Source: Rhodospirillales bacterium URHD0017
GTDB lineage: Bacteria; Pseudomonadota; Alphaproteobacteria; Reyranellales; Reyranellaceae
DNA: 64,000 nucleotides
Assembly (NCBI GenBank): GCA_900110395.1
Contig: FODP01000024.1
Span: 1 to 64,000 of the forward strand
Reading direction: 5' to 3'
Position numbers and translations under genes: made by a program. Shown here one piece after another: positions 1 to 8,315 of the stretch. The notes beneath the pieces are model-generated. The model worked only from the letters and a program-made list of their open reading frames with translations. It made no database searches and was not told where the DNA came from. Position 1 is the stretch's first letter; each line of letters starts with the position of its first letter.

Positions 1-1182
1 CCGAAGAGCGCGGTGCTGCTGCGCCACGTTCGGCTCGATATCGCGCGCGCGGCCGATTCCTCGGTGTGGCGCCCGTATCTCGAAGGCGTCGACGCCGTCG
101 TCTACTGTGCCGGAGCGCTCCAGGATGGACCCGGCGAATCGCTGCAGGCGGTGCACGAGGCTGGCCCCGCCGCGCTCTATCGGGCTTGCGCCGAGGCCGA
201 TGTCCGGCGCGTCGTCCATCTGTCGGCCCTGGGCGTCGAGCACGGCGCGACGGGCTTTTCCCGCACCAAGCGCGCAGGCGACCGCGCGCTGATGGAAAGC
301 GGCCTCGACTGGGTGATCCTGCGGCCGTCGGTCGTGGTCGGCCGTAACGCCGTCGGTGGTGCGGCGTTGCTGCGCGGCCTGGCGGCGCTGCCCGTGCTGC
401 CGGTGCCGGAGCAGGCGGGCGCGCTGCAGGTTGTCCATATCGACGATGTGCTCGACACCGTCCTGTTCTTCCTGCGATCGGGGGCGCCGGCGCAACTCGT
501 GCTCGATGTGGTCGGCCCTCATCCCTGGCGTTTCGATGAGATCGTCGGCCTGTTTCGTCGCTGGCTGGGCTGGCGGCCGGCCGAGTCTGTCCGCCTGCCG
601 CGATGGCTGGCGGCCGCTTCCTTCGGCTTTGGCGACCTGATGGGGCGCTTGGGCTGGCGGACCGCGATACGCAGCAATGCCGGCCACGAGCTCCTGCGTG
701 CCGCGCCCGGCGATCCCGCGCGCTGGATGGAGCTGACCGGTATCGTGCCGCGCGACATCGAACGGGTCCTCCTGACGGAGCCCGCCTCCGTCCAGGAGCG
801 CTGGTTCGCGCGGCTCTACCTGCTACGGCCGTGGATCTTCGCGATCTGCGCGCTGTTCTGGTTCTCGACCGGCGTGATCGCGCTCGGTCCGGGCTGGGAC
901 AACGGCATCGCCCTGATGCATGAGGGCGGCGTGTTCGGCTGGCCGGCCGTGGCGGTTGTGATCGGCGGTGCGCTGTGCGACATCGCCGTCGGCCTGGCGA
1001 TCGGCTGGCGCCGCACCGCACGCGCCGGCATCATCGCAGCCCTCATCGTCACCGTCCTCTACGCCATCATCGGCACCGTGCTGGTGCCACGGCTGTGGAC
1101 CGACCCGATGGGACCGATGCTGAAGGTCCTGCCCATTCTCGCATTGCACCTGGCGGCCCTCGGGCTCGTCGACGATCGCTGA
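1..1182 (+). CDS. NAD(P)-binding SDR/NmrA-type protein fused to DoxX-like membrane domain (5' partial)
   Basis: The reading frame is open from the first base, so the true start lies upstream of the window and the first beta strand of the Rossmann fold is missing. Residues up to about 240 look like an atypical short-chain dehydrogenase of the NmrA/NDUFA9 type: VVYCAGAL, then HLSALGVEHG, an S-x-TK pair and the strand WVILRPSVVVG. From about residue 270 four hydrophobic segments follow (LRPWIFAICALFWF, WPAVAVVIGGALCDIAVGL and two more), resembling a DoxX-like domain. The family is thought to bind NAD(P)H at the membrane; the substrate is unknown. The stop overlaps the ATG of the next gene (TGATG), suggesting co-translation. 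Confidence 0.75.
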   Translation, partial: PKSAVLLRHVRLDIARAADSSVWRPYLEGVDAVVYCAGALQDGPGESLQAVHEAGPAALYRACAEADVRRVVHLSALGVEHGATGFSRTKRAGDRALMESGLDWVILRPSVVVGRNAVGGAALLRGLAALPVLPVPEQAGALQVVHIDDVLDTVLFFLRSGAPAQLVLDVVGPHPWRFDEIVGLFRRWLGWRPAESVRLPRWLAAASFGFGDLMGRLGWRTAIRSNAGHELLRAAPGDPARWMELTGIVPRDIERVLLTEPASVQERWFARLYLLRPWIFAICALFWFSTGVIALGPGWDNGIALMHEGGVFGWPAVAVVIGGALCDIAVGLAIGWRRTARAGIIAALIVTVLYAIIGTVLVPRLWTDPMGPMLKVLPILALHLAALGLVDDR

Positions 1183-1658
1183 TGCTCTATTTCGTCCTCA
1201 AGTTCGCCCATGTCATCGGCGCTGCCGTGCTCCTGGGCACCGGCGCCGGCATCGCCTTCTTCATGCTGCTCGCGCATCGTGACGGCAGGCCTCAGGTCGT
1301 GGCCGGCGTCGCCCGCATCGTCGTCGTCGCCGATTTCCTGTTCACCGCCAGCGCCGTCGTGGCCCAGCCCGTCACCGGCGTGTGGCTCGCGCTGCATGTC
1401 GGGTATCCGCTGACCGAAGGCTGGATCCTGCTGTCGGTGTTCCTCTATCTCCTGACGGGCGCCTTCTGGCTGCCGGTCGTCTGGATGCAGATGCGCATGC
1501 GCGATCTGGCGGCCGCGGCGGTGAGAGAAGGGACGTCGTTGCCCGACGACTACCGCCGCCTCTTTCGCCTGTGGTTCGTCTTCGGCTTTCCCGCTTTCGC
1601 TGCGGTGCTGGCGATCTTCTGGCTCATGATCCAGCGGCCGTCGTTCGTGCTCTGGTGA
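1182..1658 (+). CDS. DUF2269-family integral membrane protein
   Basis: This 158-residue protein opens with MLYFVLKFAHVIGAAVLLG, the typical start of DUF2269 proteins, and has four hydrophobic segments. A conserved histidine sits in the first helix (FAHVIG), and the last segment reads AVLAIFWLMIQRPS. The start ATG overlaps the stop codon of the SDR/DoxX gene by one base, so the two are probably translated together. Both are membrane proteins with possible redox links, but no reaction is established for the family. The assignment rests on overall pattern and length, which match the family well. Confidence 0.75.
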   Translation: MLYFVLKFAHVIGAAVLLGTGAGIAFFMLLAHRDGRPQVVAGVARIVVVADFLFTASAVVAQPVTGVWLALHVGYPLTEGWILLSVFLYLLTGAFWLPVVWMQMRMRDLAAAAVREGTSLPDDYRRLFRLWFVFGFPAFAAVLAIFWLMIQRPSFVLW

Positions 1659-1916
1659 GCGGGGAGCCCCGGGGTGCGCCGCAGTTCCTCGCCATACGGC
1701 AGCACGCCGCGGAGCAGCATGCCCGACAGGCCCCCCAGATAAGATCCAGGCAAGGCACCGTGCTTGAGTTCGAGGGCGAAGCTTGCCTGGCGCTCGAGCC
1801 TATCTGACTCCAGACAGCGTGCCCAGCAGCTGCCCTTGTTCATGCACCGCTACAGCTGGCACAACCTCATGCCACGTCCGACGGTTGTTTGGAGAACCCG
1901 CGCTGCTGCAATGCTC

Positions 1917-2354
1917 TTAGAAGTCGCCTTCGGCTACCTGCGCGCAGACGAGGCCTTCGGCGCGCCACATCTCCACGACCCGACGGCGGTCGTCGATTGC
2001 GAGCTTTGGCTCGAACTGGTCGGCCCGCATGCGGGCCAGCAGTTCGCGCTTCACGATGTCGTCGGCGCGCCGATCGTGGTCGCCGCGCATGTACAGCGCT
2101 TCGGGGGTGAGGCCGAGATGGTTCTGCAGCCACTGCGTCGTCGCGCGTCGCGTCCGTTCCGGCCGGCCGCTGCAGAAGATCAGGCGATGTTCCTTTTGCA
2201 GCGCCTTGACCAAAGCGACGATCACGGGATTGGGCTGATCGAGGTGACAGCCCGCGAAGAAGGCATCCCAGTTCTTCCGCCCGTGACCCCTGATATGATG
2301 GAGGCGATGGGTGCAGTCGGCCAACGTGCCGTCAAGGTCAACGACCACGTCCAT
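1917..2354 (-). CDS. HAD-superfamily phosphatase, polynucleotide kinase 3'-phosphatase-like
   Basis: This 145-residue protein begins with the HAD catalytic motif I (VVDLDGTLAD), where the first Asp is the nucleophile. Motif II appears as IFCSGRPE and the C-terminal acidic motif as LAIDDRRRVVEMW. The arrangement, with a short cap and the WDAFFAGC segment, resembles the 3'-phosphatase domain of T4-type polynucleotide kinase; here there is no kinase domain. A role in nucleic-acid end repair or nucleotide dephosphorylation is therefore inferred, not shown. It lies downstream of pqqA on the same strand, 146 bases away, and may be a separate unit. Confidence 0.7.
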   Translation of the reverse strand: MDVVVDLDGTLADCTHRLHHIRGHGRKNWDAFFAGCHLDQPNPVIVALVKALQKEHRLIFCSGRPERTRRATTQWLQNHLGLTPEALYMRGDHDRRADDIVKRELLARMRADQFEPKLAIDDRRRVVEMWRAEGLVCAQVAEGDF

Positions 2355-2500
2355 GCCGGCCTAACGAAACGCCGCGAATCACGTTGCGGCGGTACCACAC
2401 ATGGCAATCGCGTCGGGCTTTTCGCGGCTTGGCAGGGATGACCTCTGTGCTGGCAGTTGCGCGACCACACCGAGTCTTGGAACCATATGTTCCCCGGATG

Positions 2501-2608
2501 CTACCCGGGCACTTTTCGCTTTTGCACGGCACCTGACGCCGAGGCGTAGGCGTTGATTTCCAGCCCGACGGCGATCTCGACGATTTCCGGCTTCTTCCAC
2601 TTCCTCAT
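2501..2608 (-). CDS. pqqA: Coenzyme PQQ precursor peptide PqqA
   Basis: This is a 35-residue peptide beginning MRKWKKPEIVEIAVG and containing the motif LEINAYAS. The Glu17 and Tyr21 are spaced E-x-x-x-Y exactly as in PqqA, where these two side chains are cross-linked by PqqE and excised to give pyrroloquinoline quinone. A strong ribosome-binding site (AAGGAG, six bases before the ATG) supports the start. It begins 26 bases after the stop of a cytochrome c gene and is the last gene of the block that starts with a PQQ-dependent alcohol dehydrogenase. No pqqB-E genes are in the window, so the processing enzymes must be encoded elsewhere. The C-terminal tail after Tyr21 is a few residues longer than in many PqqA peptides. 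Confidence 0.85.
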   Translation of the reverse strand: MRKWKKPEIVEIAVGLEINAYASASGAVQKRKVPG

Positions 2609-2633
2609 GATCTGCTCCTTGCGGTTGCAATGC

Positions 2634-3059
2634 TCACTTGGCCTCGGCATACAGCCACGCCGTCACTTGCCGGGCCTGCTCGGAAGACAGGCCGAGCGCC
2701 GGCATGGCGGTCTGCGGACTGAGCCGGCGTGGATCCTCGATCCAAGCCTGCAGGTTATCGGGCGTATTGGGCAGGCTGCCGCCGACGATGGCCCGGCCAG
2801 CGATCCCGGCCAGGCTGGGACCGACTTGGCCGCGTGCGCGTGGGATGCCCGGAATGACGTGGCAGGCGCCACAGCCGCTGGCCACGATCAGCGCCCGCCC
2901 GGCCGATGGCGCGCTGGCGCTGAGGGCGGTCACGGCATCGACGTCCCGCCGCTGCTGCTCTGTGCCGGTTCGCACAACCACCGCGACCGCGCCGGCCGCC
3001 AGCGCGACCGACGCGATGGCGGCAAGCGTCTGCAGGCTGCGGCGAACGCCTTCACGCAT
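2634..3059 (-). CDS. Class I cytochrome c, membrane-anchored
   Basis: The 141-residue protein has an uncleaved or cleavable N-terminal hydrophobic segment (about residues 9-29) and one haem c site, CGACH, at residues 63-67. Met119 (TAMPALG) is the probable second haem ligand. This is the layout of a periplasmic class I cytochrome c. Its start overlaps the end of ctaG by 8 bases, so it belongs to the oxidase operon. It most likely carries electrons between the alcohol dehydrogenase and the terminal oxidase, or donates to the oxidase directly; this is inferred from position. Confidence 0.85.
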   Translation of the reverse strand: MREGVRRSLQTLAAIASVALAAGAVAVVVRTGTEQQRRDVDAVTALSASAPSAGRALIVASGCGACHVIPGIPRARGQVGPSLAGIAGRAIVGGSLPNTPDNLQAWIEDPRRLSPQTAMPALGLSSEQARQVTAWLYAEAK

Positions 3060-3894
3060 GGCGTGCCTCCAGGCGCATGAGCCAGCGCGCCATGACGATC
3101 AGCGCCGCCACCACGTAAACCGTGCAGGCCGGGATCCACATGATCAGCCCCGCGAGCGCCTGGTCCTCGAGGCGCGTCAGGCCGCAAATTGGGAACGGAT
3201 CGGGAGCGAAGGGGTACCAGGGCGAGCGTGAGAAGGTCATGAGGGCGCCCAGCAGGCCGGCCTGCAGCGACGTGAGGAAGAGAGCGATCACCGCCGAGCC
3301 CTGGGCTCTGCCGTGAGGACCGGCTGCGCGGAGCACGGCGGTCCAGAAGAACAGCGCGGAGAGCATGAAACTTGCATGTTGCAGGACATGCACGAACTCG
3401 CTCGCGAGGACCGGCTTCAGCAGTCCCGGCGCATGCCACAGCCACAGCATGGCGGCATGGAAGGCGGTTGCGCTCCAAAGCTCTGTGGCATGCGCCCACG
3501 CGGCCTTCACCGCCCTTGTATGCAGGAGCAATGCCATCGGCCTGCGCCACGCCTGCGGCAGGCCCCAGGTAAAGGCGGCGCCCGGCCGTGCAGCCACGAG
3601 CAGCGGCGCGGCTACAACCATGAGGATCTCATGCTCGATCATGTGCGCGGTGAAGACCTGCGTGCCCACGACATGCAGCGGCGAGATCAGCGCCAAGGCC
3701 GCGCTGCCGAGGCCCAACCAGAACAGCGCCCGCTCGCTCAGCGGGATTGCCGTCGCCGACCGCGCGCGCAGCCGTGCGCTGCCCACCAGGTAGAACCATG
3801 CGGCCAGCCCCAGGCTCAGCACAACCATGGGCTCAAAGCTCCAGCCCATGCTGCCTTCGGGTTCGGCGACGCCATGGGCCCATGCGGCGTTCAT
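3052..3894 (-). CDS. ctaG: Cytochrome c oxidase assembly protein CtaG (caa3 type)
   Basis: This 280-residue protein has about seven transmembrane segments and the signatures of the CtaG_Cox family: LISPLHVVGTQVFTAHMIEH, MLWLWHAPGLL and HVLQHASFMLSALFFW. The conserved histidines are thought to serve copper insertion into oxidase subunits I/II. The reading frame is open further upstream, but ATG at 3894 is chosen because the family homology starts there and because it overlaps the preceding gene by four bases. It sits among the oxidase genes, as is common for caa3-type systems. Confidence 0.85.
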   Translation of the reverse strand: MNAAWAHGVAEPEGSMGWSFEPMVVLSLGLAAWFYLVGSARLRARSATAIPLSERALFWLGLGSAALALISPLHVVGTQVFTAHMIEHEILMVVAAPLLVAARPGAAFTWGLPQAWRRPMALLLHTRAVKAAWAHATELWSATAFHAAMLWLWHAPGLLKPVLASEFVHVLQHASFMLSALFFWTAVLRAAGPHGRAQGSAVIALFLTSLQAGLLGALMTFSRSPWYPFAPDPFPICGLTRLEDQALAGLIMWIPACTVYVVAALIVMARWLMRLEARHA

Positions 3895-4202
3895 CGCTCG
3901 CACCCGCTGTAGACCAGTCCGGCGCCGCCCTGGAAGGCAATCACCAGCGCGAATAATGCGGCCCCGCCAAGACCGATCCAGGCCATCGGCGAACGCGGCC
4001 TGCGCGGCTCGGCCATCAGCGACGCCACGCCGGCTGCGACGGTGAGCAGCAGCGCCACGAGGTGAATCACCGGCACGATCCAGGGATGCTGGCAATTGGG
4101 CCGCAACAGGTAAAAGCCGAGCTCGTGCGCGCCATACCAGGCCAGCGCCCCCACGATCAGGCCGCTCCAGGGCAGCACCAACCGGGCAGCCGATGCACTC
4201 AT
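3891..4202 (-). CDS. Small three-helix membrane protein of the oxidase operon
   Basis: A 103-residue protein with three hydrophobic stretches (LVLPWSGLIVGALAWYG, WIVPVIHLVALLLTVAAGV and MAWIGLGGAALFALVIAF). It starts inside the stop codon of the subunit III gene and ends inside the start of ctaG, so its place in the operon is firm. Similar small proteins occur between subunit III and CtaG in other caa3-type operons and may be a subunit IV analogue or an assembly helper. I do not recognise a named family, so function is inferred from context only. Confidence 0.7.
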   Translation of the reverse strand: MSASAARLVLPWSGLIVGALAWYGAHELGFYLLRPNCQHPWIVPVIHLVALLLTVAAGVASLMAEPRRPRSPMAWIGLGGAALFALVIAFQGGAGLVYSGCER

Positions 4203-4807
4203 GACGTCGCCCCATCGAGAAGGCGCGGGGCCCAGTACATGGTGAAGTAGACCGGCAGCCAGGCGATGACCACGAAATCCCAATAGGCCTGATTGTCCTC
4301 CACTTCGGAAAAGCGCCGGCCGTCCAGCGGTCCGGCGAACAGCATGACGACGAAAACGAAGGTCTCGAACACGTCGGTGACGAGGTGCGCGGTGTGCAGG
4401 CCGATCAGCAACCAGACGGTCGAGCCATAGGCGTTGGCATCCCAGCGCACATTCAGCGTCGTGAACTCGAGCGCGCGCAGCACCATCGCGGCGATACCGA
4501 CACCGGCCATCACGAGCAGGCCGATACGCACCCGGCTCAGGTCCTGCGCCAGTGCGGCGCGCTTGGTCCAGGTATTGGGCAGTTCGCTCAGGATCAGCAG
4601 CGCGGTGAACAGGCTCGCCCACAGCAGGTCGGGCGGACGAACCGGCGGCCATTCGGCATTCTGGCTGCGCAGGTAGAAGTAAACGGCGATCGAGAAGACA
4701 AAACCCAGCCCCTCGATCACGACGAAGGACAGAGTCCCCCACCATAGGGGCGAGCGATAGGAGAAGCGGTAGGTCGGCAGGCGGGACACATCGCGCATCG
4801 CGCTCAT
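4199..4807 (-). CDS. ctaE: Cytochrome c oxidase subunit III
   Basis: The 202-residue protein has five transmembrane segments, the shorter form found in caa3/SoxM-like oxidases. Family marks include SPLWWGTLSFVVIEGLGF, a Glu in the second-last helix region (HTAHLVTDVFETFVF) and the final W-D-F-V-V-I-AW-LPVYF segment. Subunit III stabilises the oxidase and its proton uptake path. It overlaps both the subunit I gene and the downstream small membrane-protein gene by four bases. Confidence 0.9.
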   Translation of the reverse strand: MSAMRDVSRLPTYRFSYRSPLWWGTLSFVVIEGLGFVFSIAVYFYLRSQNAEWPPVRPPDLLWASLFTALLILSELPNTWTKRAALAQDLSRVRIGLLVMAGVGIAAMVLRALEFTTLNVRWDANAYGSTVWLLIGLHTAHLVTDVFETFVFVVMLFAGPLDGRRFSEVEDNQAYWDFVVIAWLPVYFTMYWAPRLLDGATS

Positions 4808-6759
4808 GACCGGGCCTCCTTCGCCTGATCGATCTCAGCCGGGGTGGCCGCCAACACCTTGCGCGGATAGAGCCAAGCCACGAGCACGGCGGCGAAGGGC
4901 AAGGCGCCCCAGACGATGGCCTGCGGCGTGAAAATCGATCCCATCAGCACGATGGTGGTGACGATCGCGGCGATCAGCGGCCACAATGAGGGATCCGGCA
5001 CAGGATCGCGCATGTCGGGCTCGGCCTCGGCAGTGGTCGTCACCAGGATCTCGCGCTGGTCAACACGCAGCCCCGTGACGACCTCGCTGCCGCTCGGGTC
5101 GTCCCACAGCGGCGTGCGGCTGCTGACATGGGGAATCAGCGGAAAGTTGTAGATAGGAGGTGGCGACGTGGTCAGCCATTCCAGGCCGGAAGCGGTCCAT
5201 GGATTTGCCGGCGCCCGCACCGGCGCACGCAGCGACCACAGGATATTGACCAGCAGGAGCAGAAAGCTCAGGCCGATCGCCCATCCGGCCAAGCTAGTAA
5301 TCAGGTTGAGCGTGTCCCACTGCATGCTCGGCGGATAGGTATAGACGCGGCGGGTCATGCCTGAGATGCCGAGCAGCACCATGCCGCCGAACGAGACGAA
5401 GCCCCCCGAGACGAACAGCGCCCATTGCACGATGCCAAGCCGCTCGTCGAGCATCCGGCCAGTCATCTTGGGGAACCACAGGTAGAGCGCGCCGATCAGC
5501 GGCGCTACCGCGCCGCCCACCAGGACGAAATGGATGTGCGCCGTGACGAAATACGTGTCGGTGAGCTGCAGGTCGATCGGCACCGACGCCAGCATCACGC
5601 CTGACAGCCCGCCGATGACGAACAGCACGAAGAAGGCGATGATCCACAGCATCGGCGTGCGAAAGACCAGCCGGCCGCTGGCGATTGTGGCGAGCCAGCA
5701 GAACACAACGATACCGGTCGGTATGGCGATGGTCATCGACGAGGCGGCAAAGAAGCTGTTGCCGAGCCGCGGCAGGCCGGTGGCATACATGTGGTGCACC
5801 CAGAGTCCGAACGACAGCAGGGCATTGCCGATCAGCGCCAGCACGATCGCGGGATAGCCGAAGGTCGGCCGGCGGCTGAAGGTCTCGACGATGTGGCTGG
5901 CGAGCCCGACCGCGGGCAGGAAGATGATGTAGACCTCGGGATGGGCGAAGTACCAGAAGAGGTGCTGCCAAAGCATGACATCGCCGCCTTCGGCGGGATT
6001 GTAGAAATGCGTGCCAATCAGCCGGTCGAGGATCAGCAGCGTGCTCGCGATAACCACCGACGGCATGGAGAAGACGATCATGAACGACGTGACGAGCGAG
6101 GCCCAGACGAAGAGGGGCATGCGCATCAGGGTCATGCCCGGCGCCCGCAGCTTCAGGATGGTGACGATCAGTTCGATCGCCACGGCAAGGGCGGCCACCT
6201 CGGTAAAGGTGATCATCTGGGCGTAGATGTCCGAACGCTTGCCCGCCCCGTATTCCGGTCCGGCGAGCGGCGGGTAGGAGAACCAGCCGGCATCGGGCCC
6301 GACGTTGAGGAAGAAGGCGACCCAGATCATCACGCCGCCGGACAGGTAGACCCAGTAGCTGAAGGCGTTGAGCCGGGGGAAGGCGATGATGCGCGTGCCG
6401 ACCATCAGCGGCACCAGGTACATCATCACGCCCTCGACCATCGGCACGGCGAACAGGAACATCATCACCGTGCCATGCATGGTGAAGACCTGGTTGTAGA
6501 GATCGGGATCGAGCAGCTGCATGTCCGACCCGGCGAGCTGCACGCGGATCACCATGGCGAGCAGCCCGGCCATCAGCAGGTGGGCGAAGGCCGTCACCAT
6601 GTAGCGTTTGCCGATCGACTTGTGGTCGATCGAGCAGAGCCAGCCCATGAGGCCAGGCGGCGGCTGCCATGTCGCCTGGAGGCGCCGCGCGAGCTCGAGG
6701 GGCGCAAAGCTTGCATCGCGCGGGACGTCGAGATCGTGCACGCGCTCGACGTCGCTCAT
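4804..6759 (-). CDS. ctaD: Cytochrome c oxidase subunit I
   Basis: The 651-residue protein is the haem-copper catalytic subunit. Visible signatures are HGTVMMFLFAVPMVEG for low-spin haem binding, WYFAHPEVYIIFLPAVG with the CuB His and the cross-linked Tyr, the His pair in LWVHHMYATG, and TDTYFVTAHIHFVLVGG for the remaining haem ligands. The N-terminal DHKSIGKRYMV is also typical. The frame is open upstream, but ATG at 6759 is chosen because it overlaps the end of subunit II by four bases. The C-terminal extension of about 130 residues includes extra hydrophobic segments, as in caa3-type enzymes with longer subunit I. Confidence 0.95.
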   Translation of the reverse strand: MSDVERVHDLDVPRDASFAPLELARRLQATWQPPPGLMGWLCSIDHKSIGKRYMVTAFAHLLMAGLLAMVIRVQLAGSDMQLLDPDLYNQVFTMHGTVMMFLFAVPMVEGVMMYLVPLMVGTRIIAFPRLNAFSYWVYLSGGVMIWVAFFLNVGPDAGWFSYPPLAGPEYGAGKRSDIYAQMITFTEVAALAVAIELIVTILKLRAPGMTLMRMPLFVWASLVTSFMIVFSMPSVVIASTLLILDRLIGTHFYNPAEGGDVMLWQHLFWYFAHPEVYIIFLPAVGLASHIVETFSRRPTFGYPAIVLALIGNALLSFGLWVHHMYATGLPRLGNSFFAASSMTIAIPTGIVVFCWLATIASGRLVFRTPMLWIIAFFVLFVIGGLSGVMLASVPIDLQLTDTYFVTAHIHFVLVGGAVAPLIGALYLWFPKMTGRMLDERLGIVQWALFVSGGFVSFGGMVLLGISGMTRRVYTYPPSMQWDTLNLITSLAGWAIGLSFLLLLVNILWSLRAPVRAPANPWTASGLEWLTTSPPPIYNFPLIPHVSSRTPLWDDPSGSEVVTGLRVDQREILVTTTAEAEPDMRDPVPDPSLWPLIAAIVTTIVLMGSIFTPQAIVWGALPFAAVLVAWLYPRKVLAATPAEIDQAKEARS

Positions 6760-7766
6760 CGCAGGCTCTCGAGATAGGCCAGCAAGGCCTGAAAGTCCCC
6801 GGCGTTCTGCAGGTTGACCGGCATGTGGACCCCAGGCTTCAGGCCGTGCGGATCGATGATCCAGCCACCGAGGTGGCCCTTGGTGTTGGGCGCCGCACCG
6901 GCCGCGATCGAGCTGCGGCTCTTGAGATGCGTGAGGTCGGGGGCATAGCTCGAATAACCCGTGCCGCTGCCGCGGATGTTGTGGCACATGGCGCAAGGAC
7001 CGGTCAGGAACACCTGCATTCCACGCTTCTCTTCCTCGCCTGCCGGCTCTGGCGCGGGTTGGCGCTGCGTCGCGAGCCACGCCTGGAACTCGTCCGGCGG
7101 CTGAGCGATCAGTGTCAGGCCCATGAAGGCATGCTGATAGCCGCAGAACTCCGAACAGCGGCCATTCCAGGTGCCGGCGCGGTCGACGCGGATCACCAGG
7201 CTGTTCTCCTGGCCGGGAATGATGTCGCGCTTGCCGGCGATGTTGGGTAGCCACAGCGAATGGATGACGTCGTTCGACTTCAGGCTGAGCTTCACGCGCT
7301 CGCCGACGGCAACGTGCAGCTCATTGGCTGTCGTGAACTGGTTGTTGGGGTCGCCGTCGAGATAGCGGATCTCCCACCACCATTGCCGCGCCGTGATCTC
7401 GATACTGCGCGACGTGTTGCGGTCGAGCCCAATCAGCTCGCGGTCGACGGCGTAGGATGCACCTACCAGTCCGGTCAGGATCAGCACGCTCAGGGCAACG
7501 CCGGTCGCCACCCAGGCGCCAAGCCTCCGGTCGGACGCAGGCGTCATTTCAGGCGGCAGGCCAAGGCGCGAGCGTGAATGGCCGCGTGTCAGCGCAAGCC
7601 CCAGCATCGCCAGGACCACTGTCCAGACGACGGCCGTGACAACGAAGAACACCCAGAACAGCCAGCCGGTCCACGCCGCGTGCGGCCCGGCATGGTCGAG
7701 CAGCACCGACGGATTGCGCGAGCAGCCGCCCAGCACCAAAAGCACGGTGATGGCAACCAGTCTCAC
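6756..7766 (-). CDS. ctaC: Cytochrome c oxidase subunit II with fused cytochrome c domain (caa3 type)
   Basis: The 336-residue protein starts with GTG at 7766, which overlaps the upstream stop as GTGA and yields a lipoprotein-type signal (VLLVLGGC, Cys15). Two membrane helices follow (about 33-60 and 86-105). The CuA site is complete: His169, then C204-x-E206-x-C208-x3-H212-x2-M215. After it comes a cytochrome c domain with the haem site CAMCH at 258-262. The fused cytochrome lets the oxidase accept electrons directly from the dehydrogenase-linked cytochromes of the same operon. Confidence 0.92.
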   Translation of the reverse strand: MRLVAITVLLVLGGCSRNPSVLLDHAGPHAAWTGWLFWVFFVVTAVVWTVVLAMLGLALTRGHSRSRLGLPPEMTPASDRRLGAWVATGVALSVLILTGLVGASYAVDRELIGLDRNTSRSIEITARQWWWEIRYLDGDPNNQFTTANELHVAVGERVKLSLKSNDVIHSLWLPNIAGKRDIIPGQENSLVIRVDRAGTWNGRCSEFCGYQHAFMGLTLIAQPPDEFQAWLATQRQPAPEPAGEEEKRGMQVFLTGPCAMCHNIRGSGTGYSSYAPDLTHLKSRSSIAAGAAPNTKGHLGGWIIDPHGLKPGVHMPVNLQNAGDFQALLAYLESLR

Positions 7767-8314
7767 CGCTGCGGCTCCGGCGCGACCAGCTTGGGCGGCT
7801 GCCTCGGCGCCATCGTTTCCGGCGGCGCAGCCTGGAGGTCGTCGTTGCGGCTCGGCCGCGAATAGAACGGCGTCAGTCCCGACATCGAGCGGACGTAGCC
7901 TGCGATCTGCCAGATCTGCGCTTCGGGAATCTTGTTGCGGAAGGACGGCATGCCGTTGGGCCGGCCTTCGACGATCGTCTGGTAGATGTTGCGGGCGTCT
8001 GCGCCATAGATCCATTTGTCGTCCATCAGCGCCGGGCCGATGTCGCCGCCGCCGTTGGCGTGGCAGCCGTTGCAGTTGAACCAGCGGTAGAGCCGCTTGC
8101 CCTCGCTAAGGTCGTAGCCGCTCTTCTCGTAACGCGTGTTTTCGGCGGCCGGCGGGGCGGCCTGTCCGGCCACCAGCGTCGACAGGGTGGCAGCGTCGCG
8201 GCGCATGGCCTCGGCGGCCACGGTAGGACGGAGGCTACGTTCCTCGCGGAAGAAGGCGAGAGCGGCGCCCACGATCACCAGGCAGGACACCACCATCACC
8301 GTACGCCACCACAT
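7763..8314 (-). CDS. Membrane-anchored class I cytochrome c
   Basis: A 183-residue protein with an N-terminal hydrophobic anchor (residues 5-22), one haem c motif CNGCH at 81-85 and Met122 (NGMPSF) as likely axial ligand. The sequence around it (GGGDIGPALMDDKWIYG) is typical of cytochromes linked to PQQ dehydrogenases and to oxidase subunits. It lies one base from the MxaJ-like gene and overlaps the subunit II start. Its likely role is to take electrons from the PQQ dehydrogenase and pass them to the caa3 oxidase. Confidence 0.88.
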   Translation of the reverse strand: MWWRTVMVVSCLVIVGAALAFFREERSLRPTVAAEAMRRDAATLSTLVAGQAAPPAAENTRYEKSGYDLSEGKRLYRWFNCNGCHANGGGDIGPALMDDKWIYGADARNIYQTIVEGRPNGMPSFRNKIPEAQIWQIAGYVRSMSGLTPFYSRPSRNDDLQAAPPETMAPRQPPKLVAPEPQR

Positions 8315-8315
8315 G

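Noticed and set aside
5791..6777. Long plus-strand open frame opposite oxidase subunit I
   Set aside because: It is antisense to a strongly conserved gene, is full of His/Arg/Asp from GC-rich complement codons, and has no motif or ribosome-binding site.
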